From Methylotenera_A sp040387095 (GTDB lineage: Bacteria; Pseudomonadota; Gammaproteobacteria; Burkholderiales; Methylophilaceae), in NCBI GenBank assembly GCA_040387095.1, contig JAZKEJ010000017.1, positions 69,917 to 133,916 on the forward strand: a stretch of 64,000 bases of DNA, in the 5' to 3' direction. Shown here piece after piece: positions 44,450-54,667 of the stretch. The notes beneath the pieces are model-generated. The model did no database searches. It saw nothing but the letters and a program-made list of their open reading frames with translations, and was not told the origin of the DNA. Numbering within the stretch: position 1 is the stretch's first letter; the number at the start of each line of letters is the position of its first letter. The position numbers and the translations under genes are program-made.

Positions 44450-46878
44450 CGGTTGTAATTTTGTTGCCTGTAAATGTTAGGAAGCTCGCTTGAGCTTAAA
44501 TAGCCGGGAATATCGCGGCGTAATAGATTAAGTGGATTTGCGCCAATAGATGCTAAGCCACCTAGCTCCAATTGAAAGAATAGACCATAGTTTGCATCCG
44601 CAGTTGCAGTTTCTACGCGTTGGATGACGCCGCGTGCTTGCCAGCAACCGGCGTCATACTCAAGTCCTGCTAAACTTTCAATCAAGGTTTTTTCGCGTAT
44701 TGAGTAGTTAAATCGACCAACACCATACCAACCGCGGCTAAGTGACCATTGACCAGAAACATTAATCTGCTCTAGAAACTGTTGTGTATAACGATAGCCG
44801 ACATTCAATAGTTTGCCTGGTTCTGGGTTGTATCTAGCAAGTAAATTGGATCGAACCATGCCTGCATCATCGGTGTTGTACTGCCAAAAAGCGTCTAAAT
44901 TCCATTTGTTTGATAATCGGGCAGTCATGGCGGCAATGATGTCAGATGAGTTATTGGTGGGTTGAATAGCGCCGGGTAAAATAACTTTCTGGTCTTCAAA
45001 ATAGTAACGCTGACCAATCGTGCCGGCAAAGCGTTCAATACCAGTATCTTTATCAATCATACGGCTGGTGACGGCTAGACTTAATTGGTTGGCATTATTT
45101 ACTCTGTCATTGCCAGTGAATTGATTTTCCGTAAAGAGACTAGTGAGGTTTAAATCTGCAAGCGCAGAATCGAATACCGGTAATAAGTCCTGCTCTTTAT
45201 TTGGAATATATACATAAAATAATCGTGGTTCAATCGTTTGCGCATAACTGTTTTTAACAATTTTTACATCACGTTCAAAATATAAGCCGCTATCTAAACT
45301 AAAAATAGGTAGGGTGCGATTTGCTGAATTATTGCTGACGGTATTGCCGTTGACATTAAAGTTGTTGTCGCTTAAACGGTAACTGGTGGAATGAACGCCG
45401 AACTTTGGTGTAATAAAGCCATACGACGAAGTGAATGGCATGCTGATGCTTGGGTAAACTGTTAAGCGGCTGCCGGTTGCGGCAACCGGTGCGTTATTAT
45501 CGCGGTCAAAGTAAGTGAATTCGCTGTAAAGGTCGGTATCGAAATATTTCCACTCTTTATCAGCAGTTAAGGTTAGCTGCGGTAAGCGCTGGTAAGGGTA
45601 GTTGATTTCATCCAATGTTTGATATTTTTGGGCAATACCATTAAAACGCCACACCTCGCCTACATAATCTATACGCCCTTCTTGCGGTAAATTAACGCGA
45701 CTGGTGCTGATAATGCGTGTCGACATTTCAGAGAAATATTCGTTATCAGATACTTTTTCGATATTGTAGCCAGCCGACCACCTGTCACTTAATTGATGGC
45801 GATGCGCAAGATTTGCATAGTAGCGACGGTTTCCACTCTGGCTATCATTGTCTAAATATTCCAGGCTATTAATGCCCGAAGATGTTTCATTTAGATACCT
45901 GAATTCGCCCTGCAACTGCACACCGCGCTTACTTAAAAAACGCGTGCTGACGGTAGCATCCATATTAGGTGAAATATTAATGTAATAAGGGATTAAAGTT
46001 TCAAAACCGCTTCGGCTGGTTGTGCCGACAGTTGGCGCAAGAAAGCCAGATTTACGTTCATTATTGAATGAAAAACTCAGCCAAGGCGAGTAAAGAATAG
46101 GCACCCCTTTAAATTCTACATAGGCATTTTTTGCATTGCCAGACTGCGTGTAATCATTGAGCTCAATTTCTGAGGCTTTTATGTACCAATCATCAACGCC
46201 CGCTTCACAAGTGGTATAACGCGCACCTAATAACCTTTTTTTATCCTGGCCCTCAAACAAAACTGCTTTGGCATCGCCGCGCGAGGAATTAAATCTGGGG
46301 TCAATTGACGCTTGGCCAATCGGCGTGGCTGGTTCGCGATAATTATCGCGATACTGTCTTGGGTCGTCAGTTAATACGGTTTGCGAGTTGAGCAATTTAG
46401 ATTGTGTATAAACACTAGGATTGCCGTAGGCGGAAGATGGTATTTTTGTGCTATTGACTTCTTTATTCAAAGAAATTGACGCATCTTTCATTTCGCCAAT
46501 GCTTTCAGTCAGCTGCATTTTAAGCGAAGGACCTTTTATTAAGCCATCACCCAGTTCAATACGCACATTGCCATCAGCCTGCAATTCATCATTCTGCACA
46601 TCATAAGTAATGCTGTCACCGTAGATTCTTTGATCATCCTTGCTAATCACGGCATTGCCACTGGCGCGCATTTTTCGGTCTATATAGAAATCTAGCTTGT
46701 CACCCTCAATTTCAATTGCTTCTGGCAGCGCGGTTGGCAGTATAGTTTCCGGCACACTCGACAGCTCCGTACTCAAAGTTTCTGCGGATGTAATTAGAGC
46801 GTAGCCAAACGCCAAAAGCATGAACAAGATTGCAGAAAAATGCTTTAAATAATGAGTATGTAAACGGGAGTGTTGCAA
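44446..46878 (-). CDS. lptD: LPS-assembly outer-membrane protein LptD
   Basis: A barrel that, with LptE, inserts LPS into the outer leaflet. It has a signal peptide (to ~32), an OstA-type N-domain (IEIEGDKLDFYIDRKMRASG, then DQRIYGDSITYDVQNDELQA) and a C-terminal barrel to residue 810. A Cys in the N-terminal part of the barrel (TTCEAG) and one near the end (GCWQARGVI) are positioned like the disulfide pairs of the family. It is first of lptD-surA-pdxA-rsmA and divergent from amgK. Confidence 0.95.
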   Translation of the reverse strand: MQHSRLHTHYLKHFSAILFMLLAFGYALITSAETLSTELSSVPETILPTALPEAIEIEGDKLDFYIDRKMRASGNAVISKDDQRIYGDSITYDVQNDELQADGNVRIELGDGLIKGPSLKMQLTESIGEMKDASISLNKEVNSTKIPSSAYGNPSVYTQSKLLNSQTVLTDDPRQYRDNYREPATPIGQASIDPRFNSSRGDAKAVLFEGQDKKRLLGARYTTCEAGVDDWYIKASEIELNDYTQSGNAKNAYVEFKGVPILYSPWLSFSFNNERKSGFLAPTVGTTSRSGFETLIPYYINISPNMDATVSTRFLSKRGVQLQGEFRYLNETSSGINSLEYLDNDSQSGNRRYYANLAHRHQLSDRWSAGYNIEKVSDNEYFSEMSTRIISTSRVNLPQEGRIDYVGEVWRFNGIAQKYQTLDEINYPYQRLPQLTLTADKEWKYFDTDLYSEFTYFDRDNNAPVAATGSRLTVYPSISMPFTSSYGFITPKFGVHSTSYRLSDNNFNVNGNTVSNNSANRTLPIFSLDSGLYFERDVKIVKNSYAQTIEPRLFYVYIPNKEQDLLPVFDSALADLNLTSLFTENQFTGNDRVNNANQLSLAVTSRMIDKDTGIERFAGTIGQRYYFEDQKVILPGAIQPTNNSSDIIAAMTARLSNKWNLDAFWQYNTDDAGMVRSNLLARYNPEPGKLLNVGYRYTQQFLEQINVSGQWSLSRGWYGVGRFNYSIREKTLIESLAGLEYDAGCWQARGVIQRVETATADANYGLFFQLELGGLASIGANPLNLLRRDIPGYLSSSELPNIYRQQNYNR

Positions 46879-47075
46879 TGGATAATTTCTAAGAAGGCAT
46901 GCTTATTGTGTGGGTGAATATTGTTTAAATTAAACTTGAGCCTATTATTTTACAGATGAATGATAAAATCGTATATAACTGGTTTCACCTTGTTTCTAAA
47001 CCATCGCAAACCCTATTCTAGAAGTTGGCGTAAAAACGACAATAATTAATGGCATCATGCAGTAAAGGTTGAGTT

Positions 47076-48098
47076 TTGGACAGACAATCACAATTAACTA
47101 CTTGGCTTAATAACACGCTTAATCAAGCTTTTACATTAACCACTGCATCTGCTGATGCCAGTTTCCGGCGTTATTTCAGGGTGCATCTGGCACAAGTTTA
47201 CAACGGCAGTCTTACCCTGATTGCCATGGATGCGCCGCCGCCGCAGGAAGATTGCGCGCCATTTGTTAAAATCGCTCAATTGCTGTTGGCGGCAGGATTA
47301 AATGCACCGCAAATTTTGGCGCAAGATTTAAACAATGGTTTTTTGTTGTTAAGTGATTTGGGCGACACTACTTATTTATCACAGCTCAATACAGAGCCCG
47401 CCAATCTGATCAATTCACAGAAATTATACAGTGACGCGACCAATGCGCTGATTAAAATGCAGTTGGCAAGCAGACCTGGTGAACTACCAGCTTATGATGA
47501 AGCTTTATTAACTCGTGAAATGCAGTTATTTCCCGACTGGTATGTGAGCAAACATTTGGCTGTGACGTTTAACGCAGAGCAGCAAGCGGTTTTGAATAAC
47601 ACATTCAAACTGCTGAACCAGAACATCTTGGCGCAAGGCCAGGTAACGGTGCATCGCGACTATCATTCACGCAACTTGATGGTGACAGAAGCGAATAATC
47701 CAGGGGTTTTAGATTTTCAGGATGCTGTTTATGGGGCGATTAGCTATGACTTGGTTTCCTTACTAAAAGACGCTTATATTGAATGGGAAGAAGAACAAAT
47801 TATTGATTGGGTAGTGCGTTATTGGCAGCCGGCAAAAAAAGCGGGTTTGCCTGTGCCAGATGATTTCAGCGAGTTTTATCGCGATTTTGAATGGATGGGC
47901 GCGCAGCGTCATATTAAAGTATTGGGTATATTTGCGCGCTTAAGCCATCGTGATGGCAAAAATGGCTATTTAAAAGACATGCCGCTGGTAATGCGCTATT
48001 TGCGCAAAGTGTGCGAACGCTATGTAGAGTTACGCCCGATGCTGCGCTTGTTAAACCAGTTGGAAAACGTAAAACCGCAAGAAGGTTTTACATTTTAG
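47076..48098 (+). CDS. amgK: Anomeric N-acetylmuramate/N-acetylglucosamine kinase AmgK
   Basis: An aminoglycoside-phosphotransferase-fold kinase in the cell-wall recycling shortcut to UDP-MurNAc. The Brenner motif HRDYHSRNLMV and the metal Asp in LDFQDAVYG are clear. The length of 340 residues is typical. Its start is TTG (47076): the only upstream ATG runs into a stop at once, and AAGG lies near. The partner murU follows 13 bp later, the known amgK-murU pair, which bypasses the fosfomycin-sensitive step. Confidence 0.9.
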   Translation: MDRQSQLTTWLNNTLNQAFTLTTASADASFRRYFRVHLAQVYNGSLTLIAMDAPPPQEDCAPFVKIAQLLLAAGLNAPQILAQDLNNGFLLLSDLGDTTYLSQLNTEPANLINSQKLYSDATNALIKMQLASRPGELPAYDEALLTREMQLFPDWYVSKHLAVTFNAEQQAVLNNTFKLLNQNILAQGQVTVHRDYHSRNLMVTEANNPGVLDFQDAVYGAISYDLVSLLKDAYIEWEEEQIIDWVVRYWQPAKKAGLPVPDDFSEFYRDFEWMGAQRHIKVLGIFARLSHRDGKNGYLKDMPLVMRYLRKVCERYVELRPMLRLLNQLENVKPQEGFTF

Positions 48099-48111
48099 AG
48101 GATATAGTTTG

Positions 48112-48789
48112 ATGAAAGCGATGATTCTAGCGGCTGGGCGGGGCGAGCGTATGCGTCCATTAACAGACCACATGCCAAAGCCCTTATTGCAAGTGGGTGG
48201 AAAAGCCTTAATCGTTTGGCATTTGGAAAGTTTAGCCAGAGCTGGTTTTAAAGAAGTTGTCATTAACCATGCGCATCTGGGTAGCCAAATTGAAGTAGCG
48301 TTGGGCGATGGCTCAAAATGGAATTTACGCATTCAATATAGCCCGGAACTTGTTGCGCTTGAAACCGCTGGTGGCATTGCCAATGCGCTACCGCTGCTTA
48401 CTGAGAATGGCACCAAAAACTCGCCATTTTTAGTGGTTAATGGCGATATTTTTACCGATGTTGATTTTTCAACAATATATCTAGCGCAAAATATGCTGGC
48501 GCACCTGGTGTTAATCGCTAATCCACCACAACATCCAAATGGTGATTTTGCGATTGAGAATGGCTTGTTAGCCAACACCAGTTTGCACATGCATACTTTT
48601 TCTGGTGTTGGCGTTTATCATCCCGCTCTGTTTGATGATATTGCGCAAGGCGCAGCTGCAAAATTAGCACCATTGCTGCGTCAGGCGATTAGTCAAAACA
48701 AGGCTAGCGCCGAGTATTATCCAGGCGTTTGGCATGATATTGGAACGCCTGAGCGATTAAGTGCTCTTAAGAAAACACTGCTAACATAA
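48112..48789 (+). CDS. murU: N-acetylmuramate alpha-1-phosphate uridylyltransferase MurU
   Basis: The nucleotidyltransferase that makes UDP-MurNAc from MurNAc-1-phosphate in recycling. It opens with MILAAGRGERMRPLTDHMPK, which is the sugar-nucleotide pyrophosphorylase signature, and has VNGDIFTDVDF and a W-H-D-I-G-T-P ending. The length of 225 residues is usual. The ATG at 48112 is chosen over the preceding TTG, with GAGGAT as ribosome-binding site. Confidence 0.92.
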   Translation: MKAMILAAGRGERMRPLTDHMPKPLLQVGGKALIVWHLESLARAGFKEVVINHAHLGSQIEVALGDGSKWNLRIQYSPELVALETAGGIANALPLLTENGTKNSPFLVVNGDIFTDVDFSTIYLAQNMLAHLVLIANPPQHPNGDFAIENGLLANTSLHMHTFSGVGVYHPALFDDIAQGAAAKLAPLLRQAISQNKASAEYYPGVWHDIGTPERLSALKKTLLT

Positions 48790-48823
48790 CTGATATTTTA
48801 ATAAACAATTTTCAAAAATAATC

Positions 48824-50164
48824 ATGGCTAATTTAAAAGAATTTCAGCAACGCCGCGAACAGCTATTGCAGCGAATGGGCCATGGTATTGCCATCATTCC
48901 CACGGCGGCTGAAACCATCCGCAACCGCGATAGCCATTATCCTTATCGTTTTGATAGTTATTTTTATTATTTAACCGGTTTTGTCGAGCCAGAATCAGTA
49001 TTGATTTTGATTGCTGGCGACGCGTCTAAAAATGAACTACCCAGATCGATCCTATTTTGCCGCGATAAAGACCTTGAGCGTGAAATCTGGGATGGGTTTA
49101 GATACGGTCCGGATGCTGCAAAAGCACAATTTGGTTTTGATGAAGCTTACACAATCGGGCAACTAGATGCATTAATGCCAGACTTAATGGGTAATCGAGC
49201 GCAACTATTTTATAGTTTAGGCGCCGACCATTATTGGGACAAGCGCGTGACGGAGTGGCTAAATATTGTCAAAAACAAAGCGCGCATGGGAATTTGCGCG
49301 CCGCAATCCATTTTGGATGTGCGGCAGTTAATTGATGTGCAACGCTTGATTAAAACGCCATTCGAAATCGATTTAATGCGCCGTAGCGCCAATATTGCGG
49401 CAGATGCGCATAATCGCGCCATGCGTTTTGTGGCAGACAATTTGGCAAAATCAGCGCTGATGGAATATGCAGTTGAAGCCGAGTTTTTGCACGAATTCTA
49501 TCGCAATGGCGCACAATCACCCGCTTACACCAGCATTGTTGCAGGTGGCGCGAATGCCTGCACGCTACATTACAACGCCAATAATGCACAATTAAAACAG
49601 GGTGATTTATTGTTAATCGACGCGGGTTGCGAGCTGGATGGTTATGCCAGTGATATTACGCGCACATTTCCTGTCAGCGGCAAATTTAGTGCAACGCAAC
49701 GCGATTTATATGAGCTGGTTTTAACTGCACAATTAGCCGCAATTGACGTTGCAAAAGCAGGTAAACATTGGAACGCGCCGCACGAAGTGGCTTTAAATGT
49801 TTTAGTACAAGGTTTTATAGATTTTAAATTGTGCAAAGGCAGCGTTGAAGAGGTGCTGGAAAATGGCAGTTATCGTCAGTTCTATATGCATCGTACTGGC
49901 CATTGGCTGGGCTTGGATGTGCATGACGCTGGCGAATACAAAGACAATAAAGGCGAGTGGGCAATTTTACAGGCAGGTAATACGTTAACTGTGGAGCCGG
50001 GTTGTTATGTACGGCCAGCAGAAAATGTGCCAGAACATTTTTGGAATATTGGCATCCGCATTGAAGATGATGTGTTGATTACCACGACAGGTAATGAGGT
50101 GTTAACGCATAAAGCGATTAAAACTGTGGTAGATATTGAGTCGCACATGAGCGCGAATGGATAA
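48824..50164 (+). CDS. pepP: Xaa-Pro aminopeptidase PepP
   Basis: A dinuclear metallopeptidase (pita-bread fold) cutting after an N-terminal residue before proline. The metal ligands are readable: two Asp in IDAGCELDGYASDITRTF, His in HRTGHWLGLDVHD, and Glu in VEPGCYV and GIRIEDD. The length of 446 residues fits. It overlaps the next ubiH-family gene by 8 nt, the pepP-ubiH order known from E. coli. Confidence 0.95.
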   Translation: MANLKEFQQRREQLLQRMGHGIAIIPTAAETIRNRDSHYPYRFDSYFYYLTGFVEPESVLILIAGDASKNELPRSILFCRDKDLEREIWDGFRYGPDAAKAQFGFDEAYTIGQLDALMPDLMGNRAQLFYSLGADHYWDKRVTEWLNIVKNKARMGICAPQSILDVRQLIDVQRLIKTPFEIDLMRRSANIAADAHNRAMRFVADNLAKSALMEYAVEAEFLHEFYRNGAQSPAYTSIVAGGANACTLHYNANNAQLKQGDLLLIDAGCELDGYASDITRTFPVSGKFSATQRDLYELVLTAQLAAIDVAKAGKHWNAPHEVALNVLVQGFIDFKLCKGSVEEVLENGSYRQFYMHRTGHWLGLDVHDAGEYKDNKGEWAILQAGNTLTVEPGCYVRPAENVPEHFWNIGIRIEDDVLITTTGNEVLTHKAIKTVVDIESHMSANG

Positions 50165-51305
50165 AATCCTTATCGTTGGTGGCGGCCCTGTTGGGGCTGT
50201 GTTAGCGCTATTTTTGCAAAAAAAAGGCGTGCCTTTTGCTATCTTAGAAGCTCGTGCAAGAAACGCATCGCACACTGATACGCGTGCGCTGGCTTTGTCT
50301 TATGGCAGTCGATTAATTCTTGAAAAACTGAATGTCTGGCATGCTGTTGCTGAAAAAGCCACTGCGATTAATACCATTCATATTTCACAACGCGGTGGTT
50401 TTGGACGTACCAAGTTAAATGCGGCAGACCACAATATGTCAGCTTTAGGTTATGTGCTGCCTTATGGCGCATTAACACAGGCGCTAGATGCGGCTCTGGG
50501 TGAAGACAATGTGCGCTTTGAAGCAAATGCAACCCATATAATTACTCATCAAAACAATGCTGAAGTGACTTTTACACAAGCAGACACACCGCAAAAAATC
50601 GCAAGTAGCTTAGTCGTTATTGCTGACGGCGGTAATAATTTTCTAGAGGCTGCAGGCATACAAAAAGAAATCAAAGAGTATGGGCATGATGCTTTGGTCA
50701 GCAAAGTAACGGCAGAGTTGCCGCATAATCATATAGCCTATGAACGTTTTACGCCAACTGGGCCAATGGCGCTGTTACCTAATGGTGCGCGTGATTTTTC
50801 TTTAGTGTGGACAGGTGAAAAAACAAAAATCAATCAGTTGTTAACGTTGGACGATACGATTTTCTTAAAACAGTTGCACGAAGCGTTTGGTGATAGGGTG
50901 GGAAAATTTTTAAGCATAGAAAGACGCATGAGTTTTCCACTTAAATTAAGCCGGTTAAAATCAGCAGCTAATAACCATTTAGTGATAATTGGTAACGCAG
51001 CGCAGACCATGCATCCAGTGGCCGGACAAGGTTTTAACGTTGGTTTGCGCGATGCACAAACTTTGGCAGATACGCTGATTAATACCCCAGAAGCACAATG
51101 GGGCAAGGCTGAAATGCTACAGCATTATGGTAAGTTACGTAGTCGAGATACGCGTGGCGGACTTATTTTTACTGACTTGTTAGTCAATTTATTTTCTAAC
51201 GATGTGATTGGGCTGTCTGGCATGAGAGGCATTGGTTTGGGCGCGCTGCAATTGTTGCAGCCAGCTAAAAATGGTTTAATCAGTAAAATGAGCTATGGCA
51301 AATAA
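50157..51305 (+). CDS. ubiH: FAD-dependent UbiH-family ubiquinone hydroxylase (first copy)
   Basis: An aromatic hydroxylase of ubiquinone synthesis. It has the N-terminal FAD motif ILIVGGGPVGAVLAL, the second FAD motif VIADGGNN, and GNAAQTMHPVAGQGFN, which is the GD-type motif of UbiH/UbiI/UbiF. The length is 382 residues. By position after pepP it should be UbiH (C1 hydroxylation), but the subgroup cannot be fixed by eye. Translation overlaps pepP. Confidence 0.85.
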   Translation: MDKILIVGGGPVGAVLALFLQKKGVPFAILEARARNASHTDTRALALSYGSRLILEKLNVWHAVAEKATAINTIHISQRGGFGRTKLNAADHNMSALGYVLPYGALTQALDAALGEDNVRFEANATHIITHQNNAEVTFTQADTPQKIASSLVVIADGGNNFLEAAGIQKEIKEYGHDALVSKVTAELPHNHIAYERFTPTGPMALLPNGARDFSLVWTGEKTKINQLLTLDDTIFLKQLHEAFGDRVGKFLSIERRMSFPLKLSRLKSAANNHLVIIGNAAQTMHPVAGQGFNVGLRDAQTLADTLINTPEAQWGKAEMLQHYGKLRSRDTRGGLIFTDLLVNLFSNDVIGLSGMRGIGLGALQLLQPAKNGLISKMSYGK

Positions 51306-51338
51306 TGCTGATATTTTTGCCTTTACTAAGTGTTAGCT

Positions 51339-52529
51339 ATGCTTAAATCGATAGATGCAGATGTGATAATCGTAGGTGCTGGTTTGGTAGGGCTAGCAGC
51401 GGCAATCGCGTTCACTGCTCAGAAAAAAAATGTCGTGCTGGTGTCAAATTACAAGCCAGCCATGCATCAACAGCAAGATGGCAAAAATTGGGACGAGCGT
51501 GTTTATGCGCTAACACCTGCGACAGAAAATTGGTTGAGTGATTTGGGCGTTTGGCAACATATCAATCAAGCGCGTGTAGGTGCGATTGATGCGATGCAGG
51601 TTTGGGGTGCGGATGCTGAGTTGTTATTGAAAGCTGAAGATGCACATCTTGCCAAACTAGGATTAATTATTGAAAACCAAAACTTAATAAATGCTTTATG
51701 GCAAAAAATATATGCTTTAGATGTAACTGTTATCAGTGATGCAGAATGTTTGGATATGGACTGTACGCTCACCAATGTGCAACTGAGTTTAGAAAATAAA
51801 GTGAGCAAACACCAGTTGCAGATTAATGCGAAATTGCTTGTTGCGGCGGATGGTATTTATTCTTGGATTAGACAAAAGTTGAATATTGGCATTGAGCATA
51901 AAAATTATCATCAAACCGCTATTGTGGCTAATTTTTTGGCTGAAAAGCCGCACCGTGAAATTGCAAGGCAATGGTTTAATCCGCATAATACGTTAGCTTT
52001 TTTGCCGTTACCAGACCAGCATGTTTCGATGGTGTGGTCATTGTCAACGCAACAAGCAGCTGAGTTGTTATTGTTATCAGCCGATGCATTAAGTGATCAG
52101 GTTCAAGCACAATCAGAAAATTGTCTGGGCGAGTTAAAGCTGGTTGGACAAATTAAAAGTATTGAGCTGCATCAGCAAACTGCAACAAAATTGATAGGCG
52201 AGCGAGTGGTATTTGTGGGAGATAGTGCGCATCAAATTCATCCAATGGCAGGGCAAGGTGTGAATTTAGGCTTTAGGGATGTAATGAAACTAGCTGAGTT
52301 AACGACTAAACTACATGCCATGCATGATATCGGTGACACAGGTTTTTTGCGCCAGTATGAACGTGCTAGAAAAGCGGACGTTATGGCAATGAATTACTTA
52401 ACAAGTGGTTTGGATTATTTATTTGCCAGTGAACAATCACTGCTGAAAAAATTAACACAATTTGGTTTGCGGCATATTAATAAGCAAGCCAGTACCAAAA
52501 AACGTTTAATAATGAGGGCTGTAAGTTAG
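51339..52529 (+). CDS. FAD-dependent UbiH-family hydroxylase (second copy, UbiI/UbiF-like)
   Basis: A second monooxygenase of the family, 396 residues from the ATG at 51339 (a GTG at 51330 is an alternative). It has the FAD motif VIIVGAGLVGLAAAIAF, AADGIYSWIR and the signature VGDSAHQIHPMAGQGVNLG. It is divergent enough from the first copy to act on a different ring position (UbiI, C5, or UbiF-like, C6), but which is not visible. It lies 33 bp after the first copy. Confidence 0.8.
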   Translation: MLKSIDADVIIVGAGLVGLAAAIAFTAQKKNVVLVSNYKPAMHQQQDGKNWDERVYALTPATENWLSDLGVWQHINQARVGAIDAMQVWGADAELLLKAEDAHLAKLGLIIENQNLINALWQKIYALDVTVISDAECLDMDCTLTNVQLSLENKVSKHQLQINAKLLVAADGIYSWIRQKLNIGIEHKNYHQTAIVANFLAEKPHREIARQWFNPHNTLAFLPLPDQHVSMVWSLSTQQAAELLLLSADALSDQVQAQSENCLGELKLVGQIKSIELHQQTATKLIGERVVFVGDSAHQIHPMAGQGVNLGFRDVMKLAELTTKLHAMHDIGDTGFLRQYERARKADVMAMNYLTSGLDYLFASEQSLLKKLTQFGLRHINKQASTKKRLIMRAVS

Positions 52530-52578
52530 CTTAATAGTTAAATTAACTAGAAAATTCAGTCAATTTTTGAAAGATTCC

Positions 52579-53313
52579 ATGAAATTTAAATTAATGTATT
52601 TTAAACAACTCAGCATTTTATCGATGTTAGCCTTAAGTCAATTGGCGCTGGCAGATGAAGCCAGTCTTAAAAAGGCGATTGAAGCCGCTTATCCTAAATT
52701 TAAAGTAGAAAGTGTGGTTAAAACCCCTTATGCGGGCTTGTATGAAGTGTTCATGGGTGGACAAATTGTTTATACCGATGAGAAGCTGACCTTTTTAATC
52801 GCTGAAGGTCGTTTGGTTGATCCAAAGTCTAAAAAAGACGTAACAGGCGAGCGATTAGAGGAGCTGACTAAAGTAGAGTTTTCCAGCTTACCGCTAGAGC
52901 AGGCGATTAAGGTGGTAAAAGGCAATGGCAGCCGTAAACTGGTGGTTTTTTCCGATGTGGATTGCCCTTACTGCAAACAGTTGGAACGCAAAGAGCTGAG
53001 CAATATTACTGACGTGACCATTTATACATTCTTATACCCAATTGAGCAGTTACACCCTGATGCAGCTAATAAATCCAAAAGCATTTGGTGTGCGTCTAAT
53101 CGCGTCAAGGCTTGGAATGATTGGATATTGAATAATCAACTCCCATCTAGCACAGGTAAATGCGAAGTGCCGCTGGAGAAAGTTGGTGAACTGGCTAGAA
53201 AAATGGGCATTGTAAGTACGCCAACGCTTATTTTTGCCGATGGTAAACGCGTTTTAGGCGCACAGCCTTATAAAGAGATTGAAAAGTATATGCAGGCAGC
53301 AACTAAGAAGTAA
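52579..53313 (+). CDS. dsbC: Thiol:disulfide interchange protein DsbC
   Basis: A periplasmic disulfide isomerase. A signal peptide (to ~25, LALA) precedes the N-terminal dimerisation domain (residues ~27-90) and a thioredoxin-like domain with active site DVDCPYCKQ. TPTLIFADGKRV is the cis-proline loop. The ATG at 52579 is preferred over a TTG at 52567. It lies 50 bp after the second hydroxylase and ends the row with a terminator. Confidence 0.95.
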   Translation: MKFKLMYFKQLSILSMLALSQLALADEASLKKAIEAAYPKFKVESVVKTPYAGLYEVFMGGQIVYTDEKLTFLIAEGRLVDPKSKKDVTGERLEELTKVEFSSLPLEQAIKVVKGNGSRKLVVFSDVDCPYCKQLERKELSNITDVTIYTFLYPIEQLHPDAANKSKSIWCASNRVKAWNDWILNNQLPSSTGKCEVPLEKVGELARKMGIVSTPTLIFADGKRVLGAQPYKEIEKYMQAATKK

Positions 53314-53342
53314 TCAAAAAAGCTAAGAAATTATCAATATAT

Positions 53343-53366
53343 AAAAGCCCCAATTTGGGGCTTTTA
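53343..53366. terminator. Bidirectional terminator between dsbC and pilC
   Basis: AAAAGCCCC, AATTT loop, GGGGCTTTT forms a GC-rich stem between convergent genes, with A and T tracts on both sides. Confidence 0.88.
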
Positions 53367-53406
53367 TATTTGCATATGGATTGAAATGAGTGAAGAAAAT
53401 TAGCTA

Positions 53407-54618
53407 TTAAACTACTGCGCCCATTTTGAAGATTGGCATATACATCGCAATAACCAGCCCGCCAATAAGTGTACCAAGCACCACCATAATGACTGGCTCC
53501 ATCAAACTGGATATAGCGGCTACGGCATCGTCTACTTCGGCTTCAAAAAAATCGGCTACTTTGCTTAACATTGAATCCAGCGCACCAGATTCTTCACCAA
53601 TTGCCGTCATCTGCAAAACCATATTTGGAAACACTTGTGCATTTTGCATGGCAACGGTTAAGCTGGTACCGGTGCTGATTTCACTTTGAATTTTTTTGGT
53701 GGCATCATAATAGACACGGTTGCCTGCTGCACCAGCAACGGAATCCAGTGCTTCAACTAATGGCACGCCAGCAGCAAACATTGTAGCGAGGGTACGTGCG
53801 AAACGTGCAATGGTTGCTTTGCGAATGAGTTCGCCAAAGATAGGCATTTTCAGCAACAACCTATCCATAGTCGCTTGCATTTTTTCAGAGCGCTTCCATG
53901 TATAGAAGAAAAACCAAAGCCCAAAGCCAATGGAGCCGAATATGGCCCACCACCATTCAACAAAAATGTCGGATATTGCCATTACTACTAAAGTAGGACC
54001 TGGCAGGTCGGCACCAAAGCTGGAAAATAGCTCTTTAAAAGCCGGGATAACGAAAATCATGATAATTGCAGTAATTGCGAACGCTACGACTAAAATTGAA
54101 ATAGGATAAGTCAGTGCTGATTTAATTTTACCTTTAATCGCCTGAATTTTTTCTTTATAAGTTGCAAGACGATCAAGTAGTGTGTCCAGAATACCTGCTT
54201 GCTCGCCAGCACCGACCAAATTACAAAATAAATTATCAAAATAAAGTGGATATTTACGGAATGCTGCGCTTAGACTGCTGCCTGTTTCCACGTCGGCTTT
54301 AATATCGCCAAGTAATTTTGATACTGCAGGATTGTTATGACCTTTGCCGACGATATCAAATGCTTGCAATAATGGCACACCTGCTTTCATCATAGTGGCT
54401 AATTGGCGGGTAAATAGTGTAATGTCTTTGTCGGTAATTTTGCCTTTGCTGGCAAAGGCGCTTTGTTTTTTGACTTTGGTCACTGTAATGCCTTGGCGGC
54501 GCAAGGTTGCATTGACAAACGATTCTCCAGCAGCGCGTATTTCGCCTTTAATCACTTTACCTTTTTTGTCTTTTCCTTCCCAAAGGTAGGTGTTTTGCTT
54601 GTTAGCAGCTACAGCCAT
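53407..54618 (-). CDS. pilC: Type IV pilus inner-membrane platform protein PilC
   Basis: The platform protein on which the PilB and PilT motors act. At 403 residues it has two T2SSF domains (about 70-190 and 270-395), each ending in a membrane helix, with FTRQLATMMKAGVPLLQAF and FARTLATMFAAGVPLVEAL as the paired repeats. It follows pilB by 49 bp. pilD and coaE, often next, are not here. Confidence 0.95.
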   Translation of the reverse strand: MAVAANKQNTYLWEGKDKKGKVIKGEIRAAGESFVNATLRRQGITVTKVKKQSAFASKGKITDKDITLFTRQLATMMKAGVPLLQAFDIVGKGHNNPAVSKLLGDIKADVETGSSLSAAFRKYPLYFDNLFCNLVGAGEQAGILDTLLDRLATYKEKIQAIKGKIKSALTYPISILVVAFAITAIIMIFVIPAFKELFSSFGADLPGPTLVVMAISDIFVEWWWAIFGSIGFGLWFFFYTWKRSEKMQATMDRLLLKMPIFGELIRKATIARFARTLATMFAAGVPLVEALDSVAGAAGNRVYYDATKKIQSEISTGTSLTVAMQNAQVFPNMVLQMTAIGEESGALDSMLSKVADFFEAEVDDAVAAISSLMEPVIMVVLGTLIGGLVIAMYMPIFKMGAVV

Positions 54619-54667
54619 ATTCCATCCCCATTTGCATTCGGTATCGTTTTAATCATCGTTTTATAGC

